From assembly GCF_049727805.1 (NCBI RefSeq), contig NZ_JBCNYA010000009.1:62001-126000 (forward strand): 64,000 bases of DNA, written 5' to 3'. The notes beneath the pieces were generated by a model that was not told where the DNA came from, made no database searches, and saw only the letters and a list, made by a program, of their open reading frames with translations. Source of the stretch: Frateuria_A sp049727805. Its GTDB lineage: Bacteria; Pseudomonadota; Gammaproteobacteria; Xanthomonadales; Rhodanobacteraceae. Positions 9,101-19,355 of the stretch are shown here, in pieces (position 1 is the stretch's first letter; each line of letters starts with the position of its first letter). Both the position numbers and the translations under genes were made by a program.

Positions 9101-9138
9101 GGGCAAAACGGCCAGGGAACGGGGGGCAAAGCGGCCAG
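9101..9138 (-). promoter_or_regulatory. Direct-repeat operator candidate for the AraC-type regulator
   Basis: Two copies of GGGCAAARCGGCCAG start at 9101 and 9124, a 23-bp centre-to-centre spacing with one mismatch between them. They lie just after the AraC-type gene and about 70 bases before the beta-helix gene. Tandem direct repeats two helical turns apart are what AraC/XylS activators bind. The location between regulator and first target gene fits activation of the cluster. No convincing -35/-10 pair is visible, which is common for activator-dependent promoters. Confidence 0.5.
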
Positions 9139-9152
9139 CGTGGCGTCGGGGG

Positions 9153-10229
9153 TCAGGCGGCGCGGCGGGCGTCCTGCGGCGCCATGCCGGTCCAGCGCTT
9201 GAAGGCGCGGCGGAATTCGCGCGGGTCGCTGAAGCCGACCTCGCCGCCGATTTCCGCCACGCTGAGCGCGCCGGCCTGCAGCAGCGCCAGCGCGCGCTCG
9301 GCGCGCACGCGGTCGTGGATCTCGCGGAACACGCGCCCGCTCTCGGCCAGCTTGCGCCGCAGCGAGCGCTCGCTGAGATTGAGCGTCTGCGCCACGTCGG
9401 CAATGGTCGGCTGCTGCTGCAACCGGCTGCGCAGCAGGCGCTCGACCGCCGCGACGATTTCCTGGTGCGGTTCGCCGCCATCGGGCGTGAGCTGCTGCGC
9501 GCACAGCGCCAGCGCCTGGCGCGCGGTCAGCGGGTTGTGTCCGGGCAGCGGATGGGCCAGCCACTGCGCGTCGATCAGCAGGCGGCACTGCGGCGTGCCG
9601 AAGCGCAGTTCACAATCGAACAATGCGGCGTACTCGTTCTCGTAGGCCGGTTGCGGGTAGCCGAACTCCACCCGCACGGGTTTCAGCGTCGGGCCGACCA
9701 GCTCGCGGGCGATCATCAGGCAACTGGCGAACAGCTCCTCGCAAAAGAACGGCAGCAGTTCGATATCGCCGAAACGCGGCCAGGCGACCAGCGCGACCTC
9801 GCGCTCGCTGACCGCCTCGAAACTGAGGTCGAGCAGGCAGCCGCAGATTTTGTGGTGGGCGATGCCTGCGAGCATCGCCTCGCCCAGCGTGCGCGAGGTC
9901 ATCATCGCCAGCCCGAGCAGGCCGAAGCCGCCGATGGTGCCCTCGCGGCCGACGCGCAGGCCGGCATCGGGCACGTCGAGCGCGGCCAGCGCGCGACGCA
10001 CGAACACGCTGGCCTGGCGGTAGGACACGCGCAGCGCCGGGTCGGCGATCTGCGCGCGCGACAGCGCCAATCCGGCGAACCAGCCGCGGCTGTCGATGCC
10101 GCGCGACTCGGCCAACTGCACCAGGTAGAGCAGCTTGTTCGGCGGGAACTGCGCCGCGGTGTAGCGCGGGTCGTCGGTGGCCAACGCGGCCCCGGAAGCC
10201 AGGCCGATCATGCCGGCGGGACGTGCCAT
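9153..10229 (-). CDS. AraC-family transcriptional regulator (PF12625-type sensor domain)
   Basis: This 358-residue regulator has an N-terminal ligand-binding domain of about 200 residues, of the kind annotated 'arabinose-binding domain of AraC'. That family includes OruR and many regulators of lipid, alkane and steroid use. A C-terminal AraC double helix-turn-helix covers about residues 255-355, with PTIADVAQTLNLSERSLRRKL and the signature VAEIGGEVGFSDPREFRRAFKRWTGMAP. The ATG at 10229 has GGAG 10 bases upstream and gives the usual family length. It is transcribed toward the beta-helix/cytochrome/receptor/dehydrogenase genes and is probably their ligand-responsive activator. Confidence 0.88.
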   Translation of the reverse strand: MARPAGMIGLASGAALATDDPRYTAAQFPPNKLLYLVQLAESRGIDSRGWFAGLALSRAQIADPALRVSYRQASVFVRRALAALDVPDAGLRVGREGTIGGFGLLGLAMMTSRTLGEAMLAGIAHHKICGCLLDLSFEAVSEREVALVAWPRFGDIELLPFFCEELFASCLMIARELVGPTLKPVRVEFGYPQPAYENEYAALFDCELRFGTPQCRLLIDAQWLAHPLPGHNPLTARQALALCAQQLTPDGGEPHQEIVAAVERLLRSRLQQQPTIADVAQTLNLSERSLRRKLAESGRVFREIHDRVRAERALALLQAGALSVAEIGGEVGFSDPREFRRAFKRWTGMAPQDARRAA

Positions 10230-10357
10230 GCTGCGTGCTCCAGCGTCAACGGCCGGCACGCGGCCGGCATCGGGCGGGTTGTAGCACGCGGGGTGCACAG
10301 GTGGTTGGCGCGGCGCACAAGATGCGCCCGCGCAGGCACGTGGCATGGTCGTGATGT

Positions 10358-10397
10358 GCTCCCTCTCCCATCCTTAGTCAAAGACGGGAGAGGGAGC
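10358..10397. repeat. REP-like hairpin (putA 3' side)
   Basis: Perfect 12-bp arms (GCTCCCTCTCCC / GGGAGAGGGAGC) flank a 16-base loop, 21 bases after the putA stop codon. The arms match the REP-like family found elsewhere in this window, though the loop is different. It may also terminate or protect putA mRNA, since no other terminator is seen. Confidence 0.6.
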
Positions 10398-10418
10398 GGC
10401 ATCCGCGAGAGTCGGCCT

Positions 10419-13400
10419 TTACTCGCCGATCGTCAGCAGCGAGGCGTTGCCGCCGGCGGCGGTGGTGTTGATGGTGAGCGTGCGCTCGCCGGCGAAACGC
10501 AGCAGGTAGTGCGGGCCGCCGGCCTTCGGACCGGTGCCGGAGAGCGCTTCGCCGCCGAACGGCTGCACGCCGACCACCGCGCCGATCTGGTTGCGGTTGA
10601 CGTAGCAGTTGCCCACGCGCGCGCGGCTCTGGATGAACTGTACGGTGTCGTCGATGCGGCTGTGGATGCCCAGCGTGAGGCCGTAGCCGGTGGCGTTGAT
10701 CTGGTCGATCACGTTGGCAAGCTCGCTGGCCTTCCAGCGGATCACGTGCAGCACCGGACCGAAGATCTCGCGGGTGAGCGTCTTGAGCGAGGGGATCTCG
10801 TAGGCGCGCGGCGCGAAGAAGGTGCCGTTGCCGGTGCTCGCCGGGTCGAGCGGGACCTCGGCGATCTTCTTCGCTTCGGTGTCCATGCGCGCGGCATGCT
10901 CGACCAGGATCTTCAGCGCGTCCGCATCGATCACCGGGCCGACGTCGGTGGAGAGCAGGCCCGGGTCGCCGACCTTGAGCTCCGCCATGGCGCCGGCGAG
11001 CATGCCGATCACCTTGTCGGCGATGTCCTCCTGCACGAACAGCACGCGCGCGGCCGAGCAGCGCTGGCCGGCGGACTGGAAGGCGGCGGAGATGACGTCC
11101 TTGACGATCTGCTCGGGCAGCGCCGAGGAGTCGGCGATCATCGCGTTCTGGCCGCCGGTCTCGGCGATCAGCGCGGCGATCGGCGCGTTGCGGGACGCCA
11201 GCGCGCGGTTGATCGCCCAGGCGGTCTCGGTGGAGCCGGTGAAGGCCACGCCGGCCACGCGCGGGTCCTTGGTCAACGCGGCGCCGACCACGGCGCCGTC
11301 GCCCGGCAGGTACTGCAGCACGTCGGCCGGGATGCCGGCCTCGTGCAGCAGCCTGACCGCCATGTAGCCGATCAGCGAGGTCTGCTCCGCCGGCTTGGCG
11401 ATCACCGCATTGCCGGCGGCGAGGGCGGCGGACACCTGCCCGATGAAGATCGCCAGCGGGAAGTTCCATGGGCTGATGCAGACGAACACGCCGCGGCCGT
11501 TGAGGAAGAGCTGGTTGCTCTCGCCGGTCGGCCCCGGCAACTGCTCGGGCTGACCAAATAACCGGCGCGCCATGGTGGCGTAGTAGCGCAGGAAGTCGGC
11601 CGCCTCGCGGATCTCCGCGATGGCGTCGGGCAGGCTCTTGCCGGCCTCGCGTACGCACAGCGCGATGAACTCGCCGCGACGTGCCTCGAGCTGGTCGGCG
11701 GCGTGCTCCAGGATCGCCGCGCGGCTGGCGGCCGGCAGGCGGTCCCAGCCCGGCTGCGCGGCGACCGCGTTGGCCAGCGCCCGGTCGGCCATGGCGGCGT
11801 CGCCGGCGACGTAGCTGCCGATCACCTGGCGGCGATCGGAGGGATTGGTGACCTGCACGTTCGGGCCGTTGGCGTTGGCACCCGGCACCAGCGGGGTCGC
11901 CTGCCACGGGCCGGCATGGCTGTTGACCGCCTCGGCGAGCGAGCGGAGTTCGTTGTCGTTGGAGAAGTTCACGCCCATGGAATTCTTCCGAAGTTCGCCA
12001 TAGAGGTTCACCGGCAGCGAAATGCGCGGGTGGGGGATGGAAACGAACGAGCGCACTGTCTCGCACGGATCGGCGACCAGCTCGCGCACCGGCAGGCTCT
12101 CGTCCACCACGCGGTTGACGAAGCTGGTGTTGGCGCCGTTCTCGAGCAGGCGGCGTACCAGGTAGGGCAGCAGGTCCTCGTGGGTGCCGACCGGCGCGTA
12201 GACGCGGCAGGGCACGTTCAAGTTCTGCGGCCCGATCACCTCGGCATAGAGGTCGGTGCCCATGCCGTGCAGGCGCTGGTACTCGAACGGCCGGCCCTTG
12301 GCCAGATGATGCACGGCAGCGATGGTGTGCGCGTTGTGCGTGGCGAATTGGGGATAGACCAGCTCCACGCCGGCATCGAACAGCTTGCGCGCACAGGCGA
12401 GGTAGGAGACGTCGGTGTTCGGCTTGCGCGTATACACCGGGTAGCCGCACAGGCCGTTCTCCTGCGCGCGCTTGATCTCGGCATCCCAGTAGGCGCCCTT
12501 GACCAGGCGCACGTACCAGCGCCGGCCAGTGGCGCGGGCGGTCTCGATCAGCCAGTCGATCACGAACGGCGTGCGCTTCGAATACGCCTGCACGACGATG
12601 CCTAGGCCGTTCCAGCCTTCCAGCGAGGGATGTGCGAAGACGTCGCCGATGATGTCCAGCGACAGCTCCAGGCGGTCGGCTTCCTCGGCGTCGACGGAGA
12701 GCGCGATGCCCTGCTTCATGGCCAGCTGTGAGAGTTCCAGCAGCTTCGTGGTCAGGTCGCGGCGCGCGTCGGCACGGTTCGCCACTTCGTAGCGCGGATG
12801 CAGTGCGGACAGCTTGACCGAGATCGACGGCGCATCGGTGTGGTTGGCGAACGGGCCGCGCGCGCCGATGCGGGCGATCGCGCGGCGGTAGTCCTCCTGG
12901 TAGCGCTCGGCCGTCTCGGCGGTGAGCGCCGACTCGCCCAGCATGTCGTAGGAATAGCGGTACATCGCGTATTCCTTCTTCGCGCAGCGGTCCAGCGCTT
13001 CGTCGATGGTGCGGCCCATCACGAACTGGTGGCCCATGATGCGCATCGCCTGGCGCACCGCCAGGCGGATCGCCGGTTCGCCGGCGCGCGCGACCAGGCG
13101 CTTGAGCGCGCCGGTGAAGTCGTGGCGGGTTTCCTCGGCCAGGTTCACCAGCTTGCCGGTGAGCATCAGGCCCCAGGTGCTGGCGTTGACGAACAGCGAC
13201 TCGCTTTGGCCCAGGTGCTTCTTCCAGTTCGCGTCGCCGAGCTTGTCGCGGATCAGCTTGTCCGCGGTGGTCTTGTCGGGGATGCGCAGCAGCGCTTCGG
13301 CCACGCACATCAGCAGCACGCCTTCCTCGGAGGACAGGTCGTACTGGCGCATGAAGGACTCGACCGCGCTCTGGTCCTTGGCGCGCGCACGCACGCGGGT

Positions 13401-13574
13401 GACCAGGCCGGCGGCCAGGTCGATCACCTGCTCGCGCTCGACGGCGGGCAGCGTGGCCTGGGTGAGCAGGTCGTTGACCGCCTCGGTCTCGTCGCGCAGC
13501 CACGCGGCGGTGATGCGCGCGCGGGCCGGCTCGGCGCCGGCGGGGACTTCGGGGCTGAGGATGGGTTCGATCAC
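10419..13574 (-). CDS. putA: Bifunctional proline dehydrogenase / L-glutamate gamma-semialdehyde dehydrogenase
   Basis: This protein of about 1051 residues oxidises proline to glutamate in two steps at the inner membrane. The FAD-dependent PRODH barrel spans about residues 150-470, with segments such as SISVKLSALHPRYE and RLVKGAYWDAEIK. The aldehyde dehydrogenase domain fills the second half, with ISPWNFPLAIF, FTGSTETAW, AETGGQNAM and the nucleophile in SAGQRCSAARVL. No ribbon-helix-helix DNA-binding domain precedes the PRODH part, so this form should not be an autogenous repressor. The start is uncertain. I chose GTG at 13574 (VIEPILSPEVP) because the preceding in-frame codons look non-conserved; an upstream ATG at 13643 is possible. 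Confidence 0.92.
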   Translation of the reverse strand: MIEPILSPEVPAGAEPARARITAAWLRDETEAVNDLLTQATLPAVEREQVIDLAAGLVTRVRARAKDQSAVESFMRQYDLSSEEGVLLMCVAEALLRIPDKTTADKLIRDKLGDANWKKHLGQSESLFVNASTWGLMLTGKLVNLAEETRHDFTGALKRLVARAGEPAIRLAVRQAMRIMGHQFVMGRTIDEALDRCAKKEYAMYRYSYDMLGESALTAETAERYQEDYRRAIARIGARGPFANHTDAPSISVKLSALHPRYEVANRADARRDLTTKLLELSQLAMKQGIALSVDAEEADRLELSLDIIGDVFAHPSLEGWNGLGIVVQAYSKRTPFVIDWLIETARATGRRWYVRLVKGAYWDAEIKRAQENGLCGYPVYTRKPNTDVSYLACARKLFDAGVELVYPQFATHNAHTIAAVHHLAKGRPFEYQRLHGMGTDLYAEVIGPQNLNVPCRVYAPVGTHEDLLPYLVRRLLENGANTSFVNRVVDESLPVRELVADPCETVRSFVSIPHPRISLPVNLYGELRKNSMGVNFSNDNELRSLAEAVNSHAGPWQATPLVPGANANGPNVQVTNPSDRRQVIGSYVAGDAAMADRALANAVAAQPGWDRLPAASRAAILEHAADQLEARRGEFIALCVREAGKSLPDAIAEIREAADFLRYYATMARRLFGQPEQLPGPTGESNQLFLNGRGVFVCISPWNFPLAIFIGQVSAALAAGNAVIAKPAEQTSLIGYMAVRLLHEAGIPADVLQYLPGDGAVVGAALTKDPRVAGVAFTGSTETAWAINRALASRNAPIAALIAETGGQNAMIADSSALPEQIVKDVISAAFQSAGQRCSAARVLFVQEDIADKVIGMLAGAMAELKVGDPGLLSTDVGPVIDADALKILVEHAARMDTEAKKIAEVPLDPASTGNGTFFAPRAYEIPSLKTLTREIFGPVLHVIRWKASELANVIDQINATGYGLTLGIHSRIDDTVQFIQSRARVGNCYVNRNQIGAVVGVQPFGGEALSGTGPKAGGPHYLLRFAGERTLTINTTAAGGNASLLTIGE

Positions 13575-13904
13575 GGGGATGTTTCGTTGGAACCGCGGAC
13601 GCGGCGGGGAGCCCGCGATTGTACGCCCCGCGCGCAGGCGCACGCATCCGTGCGCGGGCGCATGCCGGCGTGGTCACCACGCCGGCCTCATCACTCCAAC
13701 TGGTGACTCGCATGATGCTGGCGGGGCAGGGAAGCCGGGGAAACACGCGGCGCGCGGGCGTCGCGTGCGGGCCTTGGGCGGCAGTCCTGGCGTGCCCGTG
13801 CGCGGTTCGCGGCGGCCATGACCCAGGTCATCGGGGTGCGACATTCTTGCCTCGCGGCGATGCCGCGGCCTATCATTCCGCTGTTCCAGGCACGCCGGAT
13901 CCCC
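13575..13904. other. Divergent intergenic region putA / cox locus
   Basis: This 330-base stretch has no convincing gene. It holds two adjacent inverted repeats, GCGCACG/CGTGCGC at 13638-13655 and the long palindrome at 13664-13686. It should also contain the promoters of putA and the DUF2244-cox genes, but I see no clear sigma-70 pair. Confidence 0.5.
13664..13686. promoter_or_regulatory. 23-bp palindrome, candidate operator
   Basis: Perfect 11-bp arms (GCCGGCGTGGT / ACCACGCCGGC) surround a single central base, about 90 bases upstream of the putA start and 218 bases upstream of the DUF2244 start. The symmetry suits a dimeric regulator. It is too compact to be a transcription terminator and lacks a T-tract. 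Confidence 0.45.
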
Positions 13905-14390
13905 ATGATCGTGCTTCGACCAGCTGCCGCCGGCCTGCCGTGCGTGACGATGTGGCTACGGCCCAATCGCGCACTCAGCCGACGCGGACTGCGTCGCTTG
14001 ATCGTGGTACTGGCGGCCCTGGTGCTGACGACGGCCGGGCTGGGCGCGTGGCAGGGGAACGTCTTCGCTCCGCTGTTTGCCCTGATCGAGTCCTGCGCGA
14101 TGGCCCTTGCCCTGCGGCAGGCCTGGCGCGCGGGCGACCGCAGCGAACGCATCCGCCTCGACGAGGAGTCGCTGGAGGTGCGCGCGCTGCCCGGGCGGCG
14201 ATGCGCGCGCTTCCAGTCCTACTGGGTGCGCGTGCGGCTGGCGCCCGGCAACGGGCACGACCGTCTGCTGCTGGGGTCGCATGGACGCGAGCTGGAGATC
14301 GGAGCCTTCCTCGCCGACGAGGAGCGCGCCGAGGTGGCGGGGAAACTCAAGGTGTTGCTGGCGGATGTGCAAGGCCAGCCGCGCAGGTAG
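13905..14390 (+). CDS. DUF2244 membrane protein, first gene of the cox locus
   Basis: This 161-residue protein has the DUF2244 pattern: a short cytosolic start (WLRPNRALSRRG), two transmembrane helices at about residues 31-72, and a hydrophilic domain ending in LEIGAFLADEERAEVAGKLKVLL. DUF2244 proteins are regularly encoded just before cytochrome oxidase subunit II in proteobacteria, as here (20 bases before coxB), and are presumed to help oxidase assembly. The start is uncertain; ATG at 13905 or 13950 would both preserve the domain. Confidence 0.75.
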   Translation: MIVLRPAAAGLPCVTMWLRPNRALSRRGLRRLIVVLAALVLTTAGLGAWQGNVFAPLFALIESCAMALALRQAWRAGDRSERIRLDEESLEVRALPGRRCARFQSYWVRVRLAPGNGHDRLLLGSHGRELEIGAFLADEERAEVAGKLKVLLADVQGQPRR

Positions 14391-14410
14391 CTACAACAAA
14401 GGTGCAGGAC

Positions 14411-15367
14411 ATGACATCTGGCGGCATCAGGATCAAGGCATGGGCGGCAGCGGCCTGTGCGCTGTTCAGCAGCGCGGTCTGGGCCAACCCCCAGCCTGGC
14501 CAGCTCAACATGACGCGCGGCGTGACCGAGTGGTCGCCCGAGCCGTACTTCCTCAACAACGTGGCGCTGGGCGTGTGCACGGCCATCGGCCTGCTGGTGT
14601 TCGGCGCGATGTTCGTTGCCATGTTCCGCTTCCGCAAGTCGCGCGGCGCGGTGGCGGAGAAGTGGTCGCACAACACCATGCTCGAGGTGGTGTGGACCAC
14701 CATCCCGGTGATCATCCTGATCGTGCTCGCGTGGATGTCCACCGGCGGCCTGGTCTCCTTCGCCGACACCACCGGCTCGCAGATGACCGTCAAGGTCACC
14801 GGCTACCAGTGGAAGTGGCGCTACGACTACGTCGACTACCAGGGCAAGGCGATCGACAAGGTCGGCTTCATGTCCAAGCTCGACGACCAGAGCAACGACA
14901 CCCGCCAGCTCCGCTCGGGCCTGGACCCGCATGCGGTCAAGGTCGGTGACGAGAACACCTATCTGCTCAACGTCGACAAGCCGCTGGTGGTCCCGGTCGA
15001 CACCAAGATCCGCTTCGTGATCACCGCCGGCGACGTGATCCACTCCTGGTGGGTGCCGGCGCTGGGCTGGAAGATCGACGCGATCCCGGGCATCGTCAAT
15101 GCCGCCTGGACCAACATCAAGGTGCCGGGCACCTATCGCGGCCAGTGCGCCGAGCTGTGCGGCCAGGACCACGGCTTCATGCCGATCGTGGTGAAGGCCG
15201 TCTCCAAGGCCGAGTTCGCGCAGTGGCTGGCGCAGCAGGAGGCCGCCAACCAGGCGCCGCCGGCCACCCCCGCGACGCCGGCCTCGCCGGCACCGGCATC
15301 GACCGCCGCCGCCCCGGCTACCGCCCAGGCAACCCCGGTGGCAACGACTTCGGGCAAGCGGGGCTGA
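14411..15367 (+). CDS. coxB: Cytochrome c oxidase subunit II
   Basis: This 318-residue CuA subunit of the aa3-type terminal oxidase accepts electrons from cytochrome c. A signal peptide (residues 1-25) is followed by two transmembrane helices (about 48-72 and 92-112). The periplasmic cupredoxin domain has the CuA ligands His211, Cys246, Glu248, Cys250, His254 and Met257, and the electron-entry region GYQWKWRYDY. The last 45 residues form an Ala/Pro/Thr-rich tail without heme motifs, so this is not a caa3 subunit. GGTGCAGGAC precedes the ATG. Confidence 0.96.
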   Translation: MTSGGIRIKAWAAAACALFSSAVWANPQPGQLNMTRGVTEWSPEPYFLNNVALGVCTAIGLLVFGAMFVAMFRFRKSRGAVAEKWSHNTMLEVVWTTIPVIILIVLAWMSTGGLVSFADTTGSQMTVKVTGYQWKWRYDYVDYQGKAIDKVGFMSKLDDQSNDTRQLRSGLDPHAVKVGDENTYLLNVDKPLVVPVDTKIRFVITAGDVIHSWWVPALGWKIDAIPGIVNAAWTNIKVPGTYRGQCAELCGQDHGFMPIVVKAVSKAEFAQWLAQQEAANQAPPATPATPASPAPASTAAAPATAQATPVATTSGKRG

Positions 15368-15424
15368 TCGCTCCGCTTGACCCATCCGCTTTCAAGCATT
15401 CGCATTAGGTAGAGGTGCAAGGCC

Positions 15425-17041
<1,617 letters not shown>

Positions 17042-17090
17042 TGGCCTTTCGGCGCGCCGTCCCGCGGGGCGGCGCACCGGGCGCGAAGCG

Positions 17091-17225
17091 ATGAACGAAC
17101 CGATCAAGGAAAACACAGCGGAACTGGCGCGCCGGAAAGGCGTGCGGCTCACGCTCTGGGTGACCGGCACGATCGCGGTGGTGTTGTTCGTGCTATCGAT
17201 CGTGAGCATGCTCAGGATCGGCTAG
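17091..17225 (+). CDS. Cytochrome oxidase small assembly protein-like, 44 residues
   Basis: This small ORF encodes 44 residues: a charged N-terminal stretch (MNEPIKENTAELARRKG) and one transmembrane helix (about 19-43). The pattern and position between ctaD and the subunit III gene match the small assembly protein commonly found next to ctaG in proteobacterial cox operons. The ATG is preceded by GGGCGCGAAGCG, a weak ribosome binding site. CtaG (Cox11) itself, which normally follows, is absent. Confidence 0.6.
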   Translation: MNEPIKENTAELARRKGVRLTLWVTGTIAVVLFVLSIVSMLRIG

Positions 17226-17324
17226 CTAAGGTATTCCGCGGGTCCGCTCGGCGGGCCCGACGCAGTACCCCGCGGTGCATCGCGGGGATGGAAGCAAATC
17301 AAGAGATATCCACGGGGATCAACC

Positions 17325-18212
17325 ATGGGTCAGCAGCAAGGCGCTTATTTCGTACCGGCCAAGAGCCAATGGCCGATCGTGGCCGCGGTGGTCATGTTCC
17401 TCACCGTGTTCGGTGCCGCGCATTGGTTGAATGCCGCGCCGGGCGAGGCGGGCTTCGGCAAGACCGTCATCAGCATCGGCTTCATCGGCGTCCTGCTGAT
17501 GTTCTTCGGCTGGTTCCGCTCGGTGATCCACGAGTCGCTCGCCGGCCGCTACGACGCGCAGGTCGACCGCTCGTTCCGCATGGGCATGATGTGGTTCATC
17601 TTCTCCGAGGTGATGTTCTTCGGCGCGTTCTTCGGCGCGCTGTTCTACACCCGCATGTTCTCGGTGCCGTGGCTGGGCGGCGAGGGCCATGGCGTGCTCA
17701 CCCACCAGTTCCTGTGGAGCGACTACGCCGCGGCGTGGGGCGCCGGCGGCGGCAACGGCCCGGCCAATATCGGCGGTAATTTCCAGACCGTCGCGCCGTG
17801 GGGCCTGCCGCTGCTCAACACGCTGATCCTGCTCACCTCCAGCGTCACCGTGACCATCGCGCACCATGCGCTGAAGTCCGGCCATCGCGGCAGGATCCTG
17901 CTGTTCCTCGGCCTGACCGTGCTGTTGGGCGCGACCTTCGTGTACGCCCAGGCGCACGAGTACATGGAGGCCTACAAGGAGCTCAACCTCACGCTGCACA
18001 GCGGCGTGTACGGTTCGACCTTCTTCATGCTCACCGGCTTCCACGGCCTGCACGTGACGCTGGGCACGATCATGCTGGCGATCATCTGGCTGCGCGTGCT
18101 CAAGGGCCACTTCACCCCCGACAGCCATTTCGGCTTCGAGGCGGTCGCGTGGTACTGGCACTTCGTGGACGTGGTGTGGCTGGGCCTGTTCATGTTCGTC
18201 TACATCCTCTGA
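17325..18212 (+). CDS. ctaE: Cytochrome c oxidase subunit III
   Basis: This 295-residue subunit has seven predicted transmembrane helices and the subunit III hallmarks: FIFSEVMFFGAFFGALFYTR near residue 90, HHALKSGHRGR, HEYMEAYKELNLTLHSGVYGS, and the C-terminal AWYWHFVDVVWLGLF. It stabilises the catalytic core and the O2 path. A 99-base gap separates it from the small assembly gene. A strong terminator follows its stop codon. Confidence 0.95.
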   Translation: MGQQQGAYFVPAKSQWPIVAAVVMFLTVFGAAHWLNAAPGEAGFGKTVISIGFIGVLLMFFGWFRSVIHESLAGRYDAQVDRSFRMGMMWFIFSEVMFFGAFFGALFYTRMFSVPWLGGEGHGVLTHQFLWSDYAAAWGAGGGNGPANIGGNFQTVAPWGLPLLNTLILLTSSVTVTIAHHALKSGHRGRILLFLGLTVLLGATFVYAQAHEYMEAYKELNLTLHSGVYGSTFFMLTGFHGLHVTLGTIMLAIIWLRVLKGHFTPDSHFGFEAVAWYWHFVDVVWLGLFMFVYIL

Positions 18213-18237
18213 CGAGCAGGCAAGCCCGCCGCACAGC

Positions 18238-18267
18238 AAAAAGCCCGCCGGATGGCGGGCTTTTTGT
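18238..18267 (+). terminator. Rho-independent terminator after ctaE
   Basis: The stem AAAAAGCCCGCC / GGCGGGCTTTTT has a GAT-centred loop and is followed by TTTTTG, 25 bases after the ctaE stop. The A-tract on the other side makes it able to act in both directions, so it may also end transcription of the convergent twin-transmembrane gene. Confidence 0.9.
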
Positions 18268-18339
18268 TTGGACGGTTGTGGCAGCGGCGGTGCGCTAAAT
18301 GTCGCGCTCGCGGGCCTTGCCTGCGCAGGCCCGCTACAA

Positions 18340-18555
18340 TTACCGGCCGACGCCGTGGGGCTGCAGCCAGCCCATCCAGATGCCCAGCATGATCATGGCG
18401 ATCAGCACGAGCGACAGGCCGATGCGACGGGTCAGCGCCCAGGCGGTGCGCTTGCTGGCGCCCTTGTCGGTCATCATGAAATACAGCGCCTGGCCGAGGT
18501 TGTACACCACGACCAGGAACATGATCACCACGGCGATGGGATAGATGGTTTCCAC
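18340..18555 (-). CDS. Twin-transmembrane small protein (DUF2909-like)
   Basis: This 71-residue protein starts at GTG 18555 (VETIYPIAVVIMF). It has two transmembrane helices, about residues 4-24 and 45-65, joined by a short polar loop (MTDKGASKRTAWALTRR). This is the layout of the DUF2909/twin transmembrane family, typically found inside cox loci and presumed to help oxidase assembly. It is divergent from the SURF1 gene (59-base gap). Confidence 0.75.
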   Translation of the reverse strand: METIYPIAVVIMFLVVVYNLGQALYFMMTDKGASKRTAWALTRRIGLSLVLIAMIMLGIWMGWLQPHGVGR

Positions 18556-18614
18556 GTGAGCGGTCCGAACGACTTCCGAGCCGGCAGTATAGCCGCCGCC
18601 AGCGGGGCTCCCGC

Positions 18615-19355
18615 GTGACACGATGGCGCAGGCCCGCCTGGTGGAGCGTGCTGCTGACCGTGGCCGCCGCGGCGCTGTTCGTGCGCTTAGGGCTGTGGCA
18701 GCTCGACCGCGCCGCGTACAAGGAAAGCCTGGTGCAGCGCTATGCCGCCTCTGCCACGGCGTCACCGGTACCGTTCGAACAGGTGGCGGCGAACCCGCCG
18801 GCCGACGCGTTCCCGCGGGTGGCCGTACGCGGACGCTGGCTCGGCGATCGCGCCTACCTGCTCGACAACCCACGGCACGACGCGCGCGGCGGCGTCGAGG
18901 TCTACGTGCCGCTGGCGCTGTCCGGCCAGCGGCGCCTGCTGCTGGTGGACCTGGGCTTCCTGGCCGGTACGGGCAACGAGCAGGCGCCGCAACTACCGGC
19001 GCTGCCCTCGGGTGAGGTCGACCTGCACGGGCTGTACCTGCCGCCGCCGGGCGTCGGCCTGGAGCTGGGCGGCGACGCACTGGCCGCCCAGGCGCATTGG
19101 CCCAAGACCAGCATCTTCCTGGACCTCGGGCAGGTGGCGAAGGACCTGGACCGCCCGCTGTACCCGCGCGTGCTTGCCCTCGACGCCGATCCGGCGGCGA
19201 TCTACCAGCGCGAGCACCCCTTCGATTTCTCCTCGATGCCGCCGGCGCGGCACCGGGCCTATGCCTTCCAATGGTTCAGCTTCGCGGTCGCCGTGCTGGC
19301 GATCTTCCTGGTCCTGCACCGCAAGCGCCGCCCCCGACGCACGGACAAACGATGA
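18615..19355 (+). CDS. SURF1-family cytochrome oxidase assembly protein
   Basis: This 246-residue SURF1/Shy1-family protein helps deliver or insert heme A into subunit I. It has an N-terminal transmembrane helix (residues 9-24) followed by the family motif LGLWQLDRAAYKE, a periplasmic domain with RGRWLGDRAYLLDNPRHD, and a C-terminal helix (AYAFQWFSFAVAVLAIFLVL). The start is GTG. Its stop overlaps the next gene's ATG by four bases, and both likely belong to one transcript with ctaA. Confidence 0.9.
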   Translation: MTRWRRPAWWSVLLTVAAAALFVRLGLWQLDRAAYKESLVQRYAASATASPVPFEQVAANPPADAFPRVAVRGRWLGDRAYLLDNPRHDARGGVEVYVPLALSGQRRLLLVDLGFLAGTGNEQAPQLPALPSGEVDLHGLYLPPPGVGLELGGDALAAQAHWPKTSIFLDLGQVAKDLDRPLYPRVLALDADPAAIYQREHPFDFSSMPPARHRAYAFQWFSFAVAVLAIFLVLHRKRRPRRTDKR

